Source of the DNA: an uncultured Cytophagales bacterium
Lineage (GTDB): Bacteria > Bacteroidota > Bacteroidia > Cytophagales > UBA9547
DNA: 38,123 nucleotides
Direction of reading: 5' to 3'
Assembly (NCBI GenBank): GCA_945957555.1
Contig: CAMFLX010000030.1
Coordinates: 1-38,123, forward strand
Both the position numbers and the translations under genes were made by a program. This document shows positions 15,474 to 23,694 of the stretch, in pieces. The notes under the pieces are model-generated. The model did not search any database. It was not told where the DNA came from and was given only the letters and a program-made list of their open reading frames with translations. Numbering within the stretch: position 1 is the stretch's first letter; every line of letters begins with the position of its first letter.

Positions 15474-16166
15474 AAAAGCAGCAAAATTCATGTTTTTATG
15501 AAGTATTTCCACACTACTGAAACCTACTTTTTTCATGAGATCCAACTGGAAGGTGACAGATCTTGAGCTGTCTTCTTTTTCTATGTAATCAAAGACATCT
15601 TTTCTATATTGTGGCCCCTTTAATCCCTCTAAATATTGGCCATAGCGCTCCCATATATAGTTTTGCACACTAGGGTGGTCTTGTGTGACTAAGTCAGAGA
15701 TCATAAGGCAGCCTCCTGGTTTTAATAATCTAAATAACTTAGTAAAAGTTTCTACCCAATCTTGTTCCTCACGCAAATGGTGTAACACTGCTCCCGCCAA
15801 AATGATATCAAAATGGCCCTCAAGCAATGGTGCAGTTCTGATGTCTTCTTGAATCAAACTGATGGTGCCTTTGGTTTGAGCTGCTACACGTTGCCTTGCC
15901 CTTTCCAACATGGGCTGGCTGAGGTCAAGCAAAGTGCAGTTTAAATTGGGTATCTTCTCCAACATCTTTATGGTGTAGTTGCCCGCACCACAACCTATGT
16001 CCAAAATATTTTGAGCATCAGGTGTGATACTTTTTGCGGTTTCGGTAATGAGTTCCAATGAAATTGCAGCATCTATGGTAGATATTTGCCCTGTTTCAAG
16101 ATTGGAAAAGCGTTCTACGTCTTTGTCAAAACGCTCCCTGATTTCTGCGATGGTAGACTTGTTCAT
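15459..16166 (-). CDS. Class I SAM-dependent methyltransferase
   Basis: A 235-residue Rossmann-fold methyltransferase. Motif I ILDIGCGAGNY is at 54-64, followed by LLDLSQPMLERAR (motif II), IQEDIRTAPLLEGHFDIILAGAVLHHL (motifs III and IV) and LLKPGGCLMISD (motif V). The best resemblance is to ubiquinone/menaquinone-type and small-molecule methyltransferases; the substrate is not deducible. It is divergent from a LysR regulator 87 bp away, a layout in which the LysR protein often controls its neighbour. Confidence 0.8.
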   Translation of the reverse strand: MNKSTIAEIRERFDKDVERFSNLETGQISTIDAAISLELITETAKSITPDAQNILDIGCGAGNYTIKMLEKIPNLNCTLLDLSQPMLERARQRVAAQTKGTISLIQEDIRTAPLLEGHFDIILAGAVLHHLREEQDWVETFTKLFRLLKPGGCLMISDLVTQDHPSVQNYIWERYGQYLEGLKGPQYRKDVFDYIEKEDSSRSVTFQLDLMKKVGFSSVEILHKNMNFAAFGGIK

Positions 16167-16253
16167 AAACTGATGATTTATAACAAAGCTATATAATTGA
16201 TAAATGCCTTAAAAATTCTTATTTTGTCAATTATTGATACTTATTAAGTATAC

Positions 16254-17132
16254 ATGGAGTTGAGACATTTGAAATACTTCCTTACTTTATCAGAGGAATT
16301 GAGTTTTGTAAGGGCGGCAGATAAGTTGTGTATTGCACAACCCCCACTCAGTCGGCAGATCAAAGAGCTAGAAGAGGAACTTGGGGCGAGACTGTTTGAG
16401 AGGAACAATAAACGCGTGGAGCTCACTGAGGCCGGAAAATATTTTGAAAAAGAAGTCAGAGAAATGATGCAATCTCTTGAGTCCATCAAAATCCGTACAA
16501 AAAAGATTGGGGAAAATATCAGTGGGGAATACAACATTGCCTATATCAGTTCTACATTTTCAGGGGATGTGGCGGCTTTGCTTCAATATTTGTCGGATAA
16601 GTACCCTTATGTAAATTTTCGATTATATGAGGTGCCCACACAAAAGCAAATTGCTGCACTTGAACTTGGCAAGATTGACTTAGGTATCGTACGAGGGCCT
16701 ATCAATTCTCCGCACTTAAGTACACAGTTTTGGTATAGAGATAGTTTTTCTTTGGTATTTCATAAGGACAAATACAAAGTTGAAAATGTCAATGACTTGA
16801 AAAGCCTCAAGGATGAAACCTTTGTCTTTTTCAATAAGGACTATGCGCCGCATTATCATGCCACGTTATTGGAGATTTGTGCTTTTTATGGGTTTGTACC
16901 CAAAGTAGTACATGAAGCCAATAATGTATCGTCGATCATTCAGATGGTTAAAAACGGATTGGGCCTTTCGATAGTACCGAGCACTACGCTCAAGAGTCAC
17001 TCATTGCCAGAGCTTGCACATATCAAGATCGAAGATCCTAGGTTTTTCTCAGATGTATTAATCGCTAAGTCCCTTAAGGATGATAAAGAAATAGGCAAAT
17101 CCGCGGTAGAGTTTTTGTTGAAAAAAGGATAA
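16254..17132 (+). CDS. LysR-family transcriptional regulator
   Basis: A 292-residue protein with the N-terminal winged helix-turn-helix of the family (MELRHLKYFLTLSEELSFVRAADKL, then AQPPLSRQIKELEEELGARLFER, residues 1-58). A linker helix and a two-lobed periplasmic-binding-like effector domain (about 90-292) follow. LysR proteins activate or repress in response to a small ligand bound between the lobes. Divergence from the methyltransferase at 15459 across an 87-bp gap suggests that gene as the target and autorepression from the shared gap. It is convergent with GAPDH, with a shared terminator at 17131-17158. Confidence 0.9.
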   Translation: MELRHLKYFLTLSEELSFVRAADKLCIAQPPLSRQIKELEEELGARLFERNNKRVELTEAGKYFEKEVREMMQSLESIKIRTKKIGENISGEYNIAYISSTFSGDVAALLQYLSDKYPYVNFRLYEVPTQKQIAALELGKIDLGIVRGPINSPHLSTQFWYRDSFSLVFHKDKYKVENVNDLKSLKDETFVFFNKDYAPHYHATLLEICAFYGFVPKVVHEANNVSSIIQMVKNGLGLSIVPSTTLKSHSLPELAHIKIEDPRFFSDVLIAKSLKDDKEIGKSAVEFLLKKG

Positions 17133-17158
17133 AGGCCCTCTGTTTCCAAAGGGCCTTT
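17131..17158. terminator. Bidirectional hairpin terminator
   Basis: Arms AAAGGCCC (17131-17138) and GGGCCTTT (17151-17158) sit around a 12-nt loop, overlapping the LysR stop codon and lying 5 bp from the GAPDH stop on the other strand. A tight convergent arrangement. Confidence 0.8.
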
Positions 17159-17163
17159 AAAAT

Positions 17164-18183
<1,020 letters not shown>

Positions 18184-18191
18184 TTAAAATA

Positions 18192-18222
18192 TTATGTACC
18201 ATTTGGTACATAATTGATCAAA
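18192..18222 (-). promoter_or_regulatory. Promoter region and TetR-type operator of the GAPDH gene
   Basis: Arms TTATGTACC (18192-18200) and GGTACATAA (18205-18213) surround ATTT. The core TGTACCATTTGGTACA fits TGTAC-N3-TTGGTACA, the same 16-bp pattern found before the TetR gene. A minus-strand TTTG at 18222-18219 could be the -33 box, placing the operator in the spacer. The -7 box is not clear (TACATAAT or TAATATTT). Confidence 0.65.
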
Positions 18223-18227
18223 AAAAT

Positions 18228-18812
18228 TTATGTAAAGATTTTAAAACTCAAATCAATAATAGACCTCAATGCTCTTGCGTCTCCACTGCATCTTTTGGTA
18301 ATGTTGATCCCGTTCCAAAGATTGATCAAGTATTTACCCAAGATTTCTGGTGATTCATTTGTCTTGATCGCTCCTGTGCTTTGTAATGTGCTTATGATTT
18401 TTACAAACTCAAGTTCATGTTTGTACAATAAATAGCCAGCCTTCAACTGTAACTCCCTATCCAGATTTGACATTTCCACAACAGCATTGCCCAGATAACA
18501 ACCCTTGTTTTTAGATATATGGGCATCTTCAGTAAGCTCATAAAACACTTGTTTTAAATAAGCGAGTTTGTCTTGAGCAGCTGCTATACCCTTGGATAGT
18601 TTTTCAAGGGATTCTTTGGAGAAATGCTCTAATGTTTTTTCAAACAACTCCCTCTTACCTCCTTTGAAAGTCAAATAGAAGCTTCCCTTTCCAATGTTCA
18701 TGGCCATTAAAAGCTCTTCGGCAGAAGCCGCTTCATAACCTTTGAGCCAAAAGACCTCTGCCGCTCTTTCTATGATTTCTATTTCGTCAAATTGCCTAGG
18801 TCGCCCTGCCAT
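18228..18812 (-). CDS. TetR/AcrR-family transcriptional regulator
   Basis: A 194-residue regulator. The N-terminal TetR helix-turn-helix spans about 1-55 (AGRPRQFDEIEIIERAAEVFWLKGYE, then IGKGSFYLTFKGGKRELFEKTL). The ligand domain contains KNKGCYLGNAVVEMS, with the Gly-Cys-x-Leu-x-Asn block common in GRPRxFD-type TetR proteins; the cysteine could sense electrophiles or oxidants, but this is speculative. It sits directly upstream of gap on the same strand. A matching palindrome lies in its own promoter and in that of gap, so it probably represses both. The -7 box is so near the ATG that the mRNA may be leaderless. Confidence 0.9.
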   Translation of the reverse strand: MAGRPRQFDEIEIIERAAEVFWLKGYEAASAEELLMAMNIGKGSFYLTFKGGKRELFEKTLEHFSKESLEKLSKGIAAAQDKLAYLKQVFYELTEDAHISKNKGCYLGNAVVEMSNLDRELQLKAGYLLYKHELEFVKIISTLQSTGAIKTNESPEILGKYLINLWNGINITKRCSGDARALRSIIDLSFKIFT

Positions 18813-18816
18813 GATA

Positions 18817-18850
18817 CAAATATATAATATTGTACTGATTGGTACAATAT
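18817..18850 (-). promoter_or_regulatory. Promoter and operator of the TetR-family gene
   Basis: On the minus strand TTG (18847-18845) and TATATTTG (18824-18817) are separated by 20 bp, a perfect Bacteroidota promoter. The palindrome ATATTGTAC (18827-18835) / GTACAATAT (18842-18850) fills the spacer and overlaps the -33 box. Its core TGTACTGATTGGTACA shares the TGTAC-N3-TTGGTACA pattern with the site before gap. Confidence 0.75.
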
Positions 18851-18887
18851 AAAAAGCTGATAAATAATTTAAAATGATAACTACATA

Positions 18888-19700
18888 TCATTTGCAATAC
18901 TTCTCTAATGCTTCTTCCCCTTCCACGCTTCCCAATTCAGTTGCAATTTTGAAGTCAGAACAATAATCTGATTTGGTGTAAGACAAAGTTTTTTTACAAA
19001 TGGCTCTATCATAATAAATTTTTACAAAATCTGGACTGGGTTTTAAAGATATTGCCATATTATAATCCTCGATTGCACCCACATAATCCTTTAACTGCTG
19101 TTTAGAATAACCTCTTCCATAATACGCCCAGTCATTTTGAGGATTAACATTTAATGACAATGTATAATCTTCAATGGCACCTTTATGATCATTCATCAAA
19201 AATTTCTCATAAGCTCTTCCATAGTGTGCCCATGAGTGCCTAGGACATAATTCTATTGTCTTATTTAAATCAGAAATTACAGCATCGTGTTTTTTGAGCT
19301 TTGATTCTAGTAATGATCTGTTGTAGTAAGCCTCACAATATTTCGGATCCAGTTCGATCGATTTATCATAATCCATGAAAGCTTCCTCAACATAGCCCAA
19401 CTCACTCTCAGAAAGAGCCCTATTGTAATATGCGAGTGCCAATTTGGGGTTAATCTCAATCGCCTTATTATAATCTACTATAGCTTCCTTATATTTTTTC
19501 AAATAAGATTTAGCAACGCCCCTATCACAAAAAGCTTCTGAATAATTAGGATCAATTTCAATTGATTTATTGAAACTTTCTAATGCCCTATCGTATTGTT
19601 TCAAACTAACCAACTCAACACCTAACTTATAATACGATACCGCATCTCTGGAACAACTACATAATAGCATCGCTATTATTATAAAACTTACTCTTCCCAT
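18888..19700 (-). CDS. Tetratricopeptide-repeat lipoprotein
   Basis: A 270-residue protein. The N-terminus MGRVSFIIIAMLLCSCSRD is a lipoprotein signal with LCSC as the likely lipobox (Cys16). Residues about 22-250 hold some seven 34-residue TPR units of the form AYYNRALSESELGYVEEAFMDYDKSIELDPK, which build a superhelical protein-binding scaffold. The C-terminal DYCSDFKIATELGSVEGEEALEKYC is also found, slightly altered, at the end of the neighbouring TPR gene, so the two share ancestry. It is expected to be anchored in the inner or outer membrane facing the periplasm. Partner unknown. Confidence 0.8.
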   Translation of the reverse strand: MGRVSFIIIAMLLCSCSRDAVSYYKLGVELVSLKQYDRALESFNKSIEIDPNYSEAFCDRGVAKSYLKKYKEAIVDYNKAIEINPKLALAYYNRALSESELGYVEEAFMDYDKSIELDPKYCEAYYNRSLLESKLKKHDAVISDLNKTIELCPRHSWAHYGRAYEKFLMNDHKGAIEDYTLSLNVNPQNDWAYYGRGYSKQQLKDYVGAIEDYNMAISLKPSPDFVKIYYDRAICKKTLSYTKSDYCSDFKIATELGSVEGEEALEKYCK

Positions 19701-19790
19701 GTTTGAAAATTCGTATGAATATATAACCCACTATCAACTTTTGCAAAATGCGACATTGGTATTTGAATAAATTAATCCTTTAAAATAAAA

Positions 19791-19823
19791 AACGTCGGCG
19801 AGATTTTGAATCTCGCCAACGTT
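19791..19823 (-). terminator. Repeated palindrome, copy 1 (terminator of the larger TPR gene)
   Basis: Arms AACGTCGGCGAGATT (19791-19805) and AATCTCGCCAACGTT (19809-19823) have one mismatch and a 3-nt centre. On the minus strand they are followed by a T-rich tract. The sequence is almost the same as the palindrome at 21172-21203, so it is both a terminator and a dispersed repeat. Confidence 0.7.
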
Positions 19824-19890
19824 AAAATTCAAAATAAGCATATTATTAAAGTAAGAATTAACGAAGAAAGCTTACCACACCAAAGGGAAA

Positions 19891-21156
19891 TTATTTGCAA
19901 TAAGTTTTGAGTGCTTCTTTTGCATCTGGATCCCCAAGTTCCAAAGCCTTTTTGAAATCGGCACATCCTTTGTCGGAAGTGTTTATGTATTGTGCTTTAC
20001 ATAAGCCCCTAGAATAGTATAAATCCGAATCTTTTGGATTGAGTGTGATACCTGTGGTATAATCGGCAATCGCGGACTCATAATGTTGAAGTTCTTCATG
20101 ACAAAGGCCCCTGTTTAAATAGATATCGGCATGTTTAGGATCACTGTTAAGTTGATGGGTAATTTTTAATATTTCCAAGGCTCTATCATAGTCTTTGATA
20201 GCCCCATCAATATCGCCTAATTCTTTTTTAGGAATTCCACGATTAAAATATGATTCAGCATCTTTTGGATTTATGGCGATGGCTTTAGAAAAGTCTTCAA
20301 TAGCACCCTTGTGATCTTCTAATTCAACTTTCGCATTTCCCCTGTTATTATAGGCGTCTGCAAAGAGAGGATTTATTTCTATAGCCTTGGTATAATCGGC
20401 TATCCCTTTATTGTGTTTTCTCAAATCGTCGTACATAACTCCGCGATTGTAATAGGCTAAGGTATCTTTAGGATCAACGGCAATGGCTTTGGAAAAATCG
20501 ATAATGGCCTTGCTTTTCCAGCCAAGATTTGCTTTGCAAATTCCCCTGTTGAGAAAAGCATATTTGTAGGTAGAATCTTGTTCTATCACCCTATCAAAGT
20601 CATTAATGGCTCCGTTGAAATTATTGAGTATCATTTTGCTTTCTCCTCTTCCCGCATATGCTTCAGTATTGTTGGGATTAAAGAATAGCGTTCTGGAATA
20701 ATCCTCAATAGCACTTTTGTATTTCGAAAGGTTAAATTTGGCATTAGCTCTTTTATAATAGGCCATTTCATAGGCAGTATCCAAAGCAATAGCTTTTGAG
20801 TAGTTATCGATGGCCTCTTGGTAATTTTCTAGTGCTGTTTTGACTAAACCAATGTTGTAATACACCCCTTTATGATTTGGGTTGAGGGTTGAGGCTTTGT
20901 AATAGTCCTTTAAAGCTGCTTCGTAGTTTTGGGTTTTATAGCTTACATCTCCTCTATTACAATAGGCATCTACAAATGAAGAATCCAGTGCAATTGCCTT
21001 ACTGAAATCAATGAGAGCACTATCATAATTTTTATTATGGTATTTTGTATTGCCTGCATTGTAGTAGAACAATGCTACTCGAGAAGAATCTTGAATGCTC
21101 TGACTTCTCAATAAAGAGAAAATGAATGATGTAATTAAGAAAAGGTATTTTTTCAT
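19891..21156 (-). CDS. Secreted tetratricopeptide-repeat protein
   Basis: A 421-residue protein with signal peptide MKKYLFLITSFIFSLLRSQS and about eleven consecutive TPR units (residues 24-400), many with the consensus AYYNRGVMYDDLRKHNKGIADYTKAI. There is no enzymatic domain; it is probably a periplasmic or outer-membrane-associated scaffold. It ends GCADFKKALELGDPDAKEALKTYCK, nearly the same tail as the smaller TPR lipoprotein downstream, which points to duplication. One unit near residues 320-350 is interrupted by an insertion (ILKITHQLNSDPKHADIYLN). It has its own palindromic terminator. Confidence 0.8.
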   Translation of the reverse strand: MKKYLFLITSFIFSLLRSQSIQDSSRVALFYYNAGNTKYHNKNYDSALIDFSKAIALDSSFVDAYCNRGDVSYKTQNYEAALKDYYKASTLNPNHKGVYYNIGLVKTALENYQEAIDNYSKAIALDTAYEMAYYKRANAKFNLSKYKSAIEDYSRTLFFNPNNTEAYAGRGESKMILNNFNGAINDFDRVIEQDSTYKYAFLNRGICKANLGWKSKAIIDFSKAIAVDPKDTLAYYNRGVMYDDLRKHNKGIADYTKAIEINPLFADAYNNRGNAKVELEDHKGAIEDFSKAIAINPKDAESYFNRGIPKKELGDIDGAIKDYDRALEILKITHQLNSDPKHADIYLNRGLCHEELQHYESAIADYTTGITLNPKDSDLYYSRGLCKAQYINTSDKGCADFKKALELGDPDAKEALKTYCK

Positions 21157-21171
21157 GTCATAAAACTATAA

Positions 21172-21203
21172 AACATCGGCGAGGTTCGAACCTCGCCGAC
21201 GTT
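21172..21203 (-). terminator. Repeated palindrome, copy 2 (terminator of the AcnA-type gene)
   Basis: A 32-bp almost perfect palindrome with arms AACATCGGCGAGGTTC and GAACCTCGCCGACGTT. It lies 8 bp after the aconitase stop, with a T-rich stretch on the minus strand side. The outer 12 bases of each arm match copy 1 at 19791-19823 except for single substitutions. Confidence 0.7.
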
Positions 21204-21210
21204 AAAAAAA

Positions 21211-23481
21211 TTATGCAGCTCCCACACTCGCCCTAATAATATTTAAGGCACCGCCGGCTTTGAACCACTCTATTTGTTGTTCGTTGTAAGTGTGGTTGGC
21301 TTTGATTTCCTCTTTGCTGCCATCTTTGTGTGTGAGTACCAAAGTCAAGGGTACGTTTGGTGCAAAGGTGGTCAAGCCAAGAATATCAATTGTATCATCC
21401 TCTTGAATCTTGTTGTAATCATCCTTATCAACGAAAGTCAATGCCAACATACCTTGCTTTTTCAAGTTGGTTTCGTGGATACGGGCGAAAGACTTCACTA
21501 ATACGGCACGTACGCCCAAGTGACGAGGCTCCATAGCGGCGTGCTCTCTTGAAGAACCTTCACCATAGTTTTCGTCACCCACTACGATAGAACCAATGTT
21601 TGCCGCTTTGTATGCTCTCTGTGTAGCTGGTACCGGACCATAAGTCCCCGTCAATTGGTTCTTCACTTCGTCAGTCTTTTCGTTGAAGAAGTTTACAGCA
21701 CCGATCAACATATTGTTAGAGATGTTGTCTAAGTGACCACGGTATTTCAACCACGGTCCCGCCATAGAGATATGATCCGTAGTACACTTACCTTTGGCTT
21801 TGATCAAAAGTTTCAAGCCTTTCAAGTCTGTACCTTCCCATGCGGTGAAAGGATCTAACAATTGCAAACGGTCTGAAGTTGGAGATACTGCAACACTCAC
21901 GGATGAACCATCTGCAGCAGGGGCTTGGTAACCAGCATCTTCTACTGCGAATCCTTTTGATGGAAGTTCTTCACCCTTTGGTGGATCAAACTTCACTTGT
22001 TCACCTTTGTTGTTGGTCAAGGTATCCTTCAATGGGTTAAAACCTAAGTCACCTGCGATGGCTAAGGCTGCTACTAGTTCTGGAGAAGCTACAAAAGCGT
22101 AAGTGTTTGGGTTGCCATCAGCACGCTTAGCGAAGTTACGGTTGAAAGAGTGAACGATGGTGTTTTTCTCTTTCTTCTCCGCACCTACACGGTCCCACAT
22201 ACCGATACATGGGCCGCAAGCATTGGTAAATATTTTTGCGTTAAGATCTGTGAAAGTACCCAAAAGGCCATCTCTTTCAGCAGTGTAACGTACTTGCTCT
22301 GAACCAGGGTTGATACCAAACTCCGCCTTAGTGATCAAACCTTTTGCTACCGCTTGTTTAGCAATTGAAGCAGCACGCGACAAATCCTCATAAGAAGAGT
22401 TGGTACAAGAACCGATCAAGCCCCACTCAATTTTGGTAGGCCAGCCGTTTTTCTCTGCTTCTTCTTTGATCTTAGAGATTGGCGTAGCCAAATCTGGTGT
22501 AAATGGACCGTTCAAATGTGGTTCCAATTCGCTCAAGTTGATTTCGATCAATTGATCAAAGTATTGCTCTGGATTGGCGTACACTTCTGGGTCAGCGGTC
22601 AAGTGAGACTTGATGCCGTTGGCCAAATCAGCTACATCTGCACGGCCAGTAGAACGTAGGTAACGCTCCATAGACTCGTCATAACCAAAAGTTGAGGTCG
22701 TAGCACCGATTTCGGCACCCATGTTACAGATCGTACCTTTTCCTGTACAAGACAGAGAAATGGCACCATCACCAAAATATTCAACAATAGCACCAGTACC
22801 ACCCTTTACAGTGAGGATACCTGCTACTTTCAAGATCACATCTTTAGGAGAAGCCCAACCATTCAATTTGCCAGTCAACTTCACACCGATCAATTTAGGG
22901 AATTTAAGTTCCCAAGGTAGACCCGCCATTACATCGCAAGCATCAGCACCACCAACACCGATAGCCAACATACCTAGACCACCTGCATTTACAGTATGTG
23001 AATCAGTACCGATCATCATACCCCCTGGAAATGCGTAGTTTTCTAATACCACTTGGTGAATGATCCCTGCCCCTGGTTTCCAGAAACCTATCCCGTATTT
23101 ATTGGAAACTGAACCTAAGAAGTCAAATACTTCTTTACTTTCTGTTCTTGCAAATTTCAAATCGGCCTCAGCGCCTACTTTTGCCGTGATTAAGTGGTCG
23201 CAATGTACTGTAGAGGGTACAGCTACTTTAGGACGGCCAGCTTGCATAAACTGCAGTAGCGCCATCTGTGCAGTCGCATCTTGCATGGCTACTCTATCAG
23301 GATTAAAGTCTACATAAGCCTTGCCCCTTTCGTAAGTTTTACTCGCAACGCCTTCTGTTAAGTGCGTATAAAGAATCTTTTCAGTGAGGGTCAAAGGTTT
23401 GTTCAGAACCTTTTTAGCAGCAGCCACCCTTTCAGGGAATTTGGCATACACTGCTTTAATCATTTCTATATCGAATGCCAT
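21211..23481 (-). CDS. Aconitate hydratase, AcnA/mitochondrial type
   Basis: The best start is the ATG at 23481 ([15 protein letters not shown]), giving 756 residues, the length of mitochondrial-type aconitase. An open frame continues upstream to 23526, but those 15 residues resemble nothing. The [4Fe-4S] ligands are in [11 protein letters not shown] and [10 protein letters not shown]; other signatures are [25 protein letters not shown] and [22 protein letters not shown]. It isomerises citrate to isocitrate in the TCA cycle. It lies downstream of the AcnB-type gene on the same strand but is separated from it by a terminator, so the two aconitases are probably controlled independently. Confidence 0.95.
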   Translation of the reverse strand: MAFDIEMIKAVYAKFPERVAAAKKVLNKPLTLTEKILYTHLTEGVASKTYERGKAYVDFNPDRVAMQDATAQMALLQFMQAGRPKVAVPSTVHCDHLITAKVGAEADLKFARTESKEVFDFLGSVSNKYGIGFWKPGAGIIHQVVLENYAFPGGMMIGTDSHTVNAGGLGMLAIGVGGADACDVMAGLPWELKFPKLIGVKLTGKLNGWASPKDVILKVAGILTVKGGTGAIVEYFGDGAISLSCTGKGTICNMGAEIGATTSTFGYDESMERYLRSTGRADVADLANGIKSHLTADPEVYANPEQYFDQLIEINLSELEPHLNGPFTPDLATPISKIKEEAEKNGWPTKIEWGLIGSCTNSSYEDLSRAASIAKQAVAKGLITKAEFGINPGSEQVRYTAERDGLLGTFTDLNAKIFTNACGPCIGMWDRVGAEKKEKNTIVHSFNRNFAKRADGNPNTYAFVASPELVAALAIAGDLGFNPLKDTLTNNKGEQVKFDPPKGEELPSKGFAVEDAGYQAPAADGSSVSVAVSPTSDRLQLLDPFTAWEGTDLKGLKLLIKAKGKCTTDHISMAGPWLKYRGHLDNISNNMLIGAVNFFNEKTDEVKNQLTGTYGPVPATQRAYKAANIGSIVVGDENYGEGSSREHAAMEPRHLGVRAVLVKSFARIHETNLKKQGMLALTFVDKDDYNKIQEDDTIDILGLTTFAPNVPLTLVLTHKDGSKEEIKANHTYNEQQIEWFKAGGALNIIRASVGAA

Positions 23482-23607
23482 AAAATTGCTTATTATATAT
23501 CCAATAATAACAACAAATGGAGACAATAAAAAGTTGATTCATTAAAATAGAACTATTAAAAATAAAATTACAGCCCAATTATTCTGAAGAGACCGAATGG
23601 TATAAAA

Positions 23608-23645
23608 GCGAAAAACCATCCCGATGCATTGGGATGGTTTTTCGC
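23608..23645 (-). terminator. Terminator between the two aconitase genes
   Basis: Perfect 15-bp arms GCGAAAAACCATCCC (23608-23622) and GGGATGGTTTTTCGC (23631-23645) with an 8-nt loop lie 50 bp after the AcnB stop. The arms contain the U-run. It should stop AcnB transcripts before the second aconitase. Confidence 0.85.
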
Positions 23646-23694
23646 TGCGTAATTATATTTTACTTATACTTTCACAATATAGATAGTGAAAATA

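Noticed and set aside
23482-23526. Fifteen-residue N-terminal extension of the AcnA-type aconitase
   Set aside because: Hydrophobic and unlike any aconitase; the ATG at 23481 gives the usual family N-terminus.
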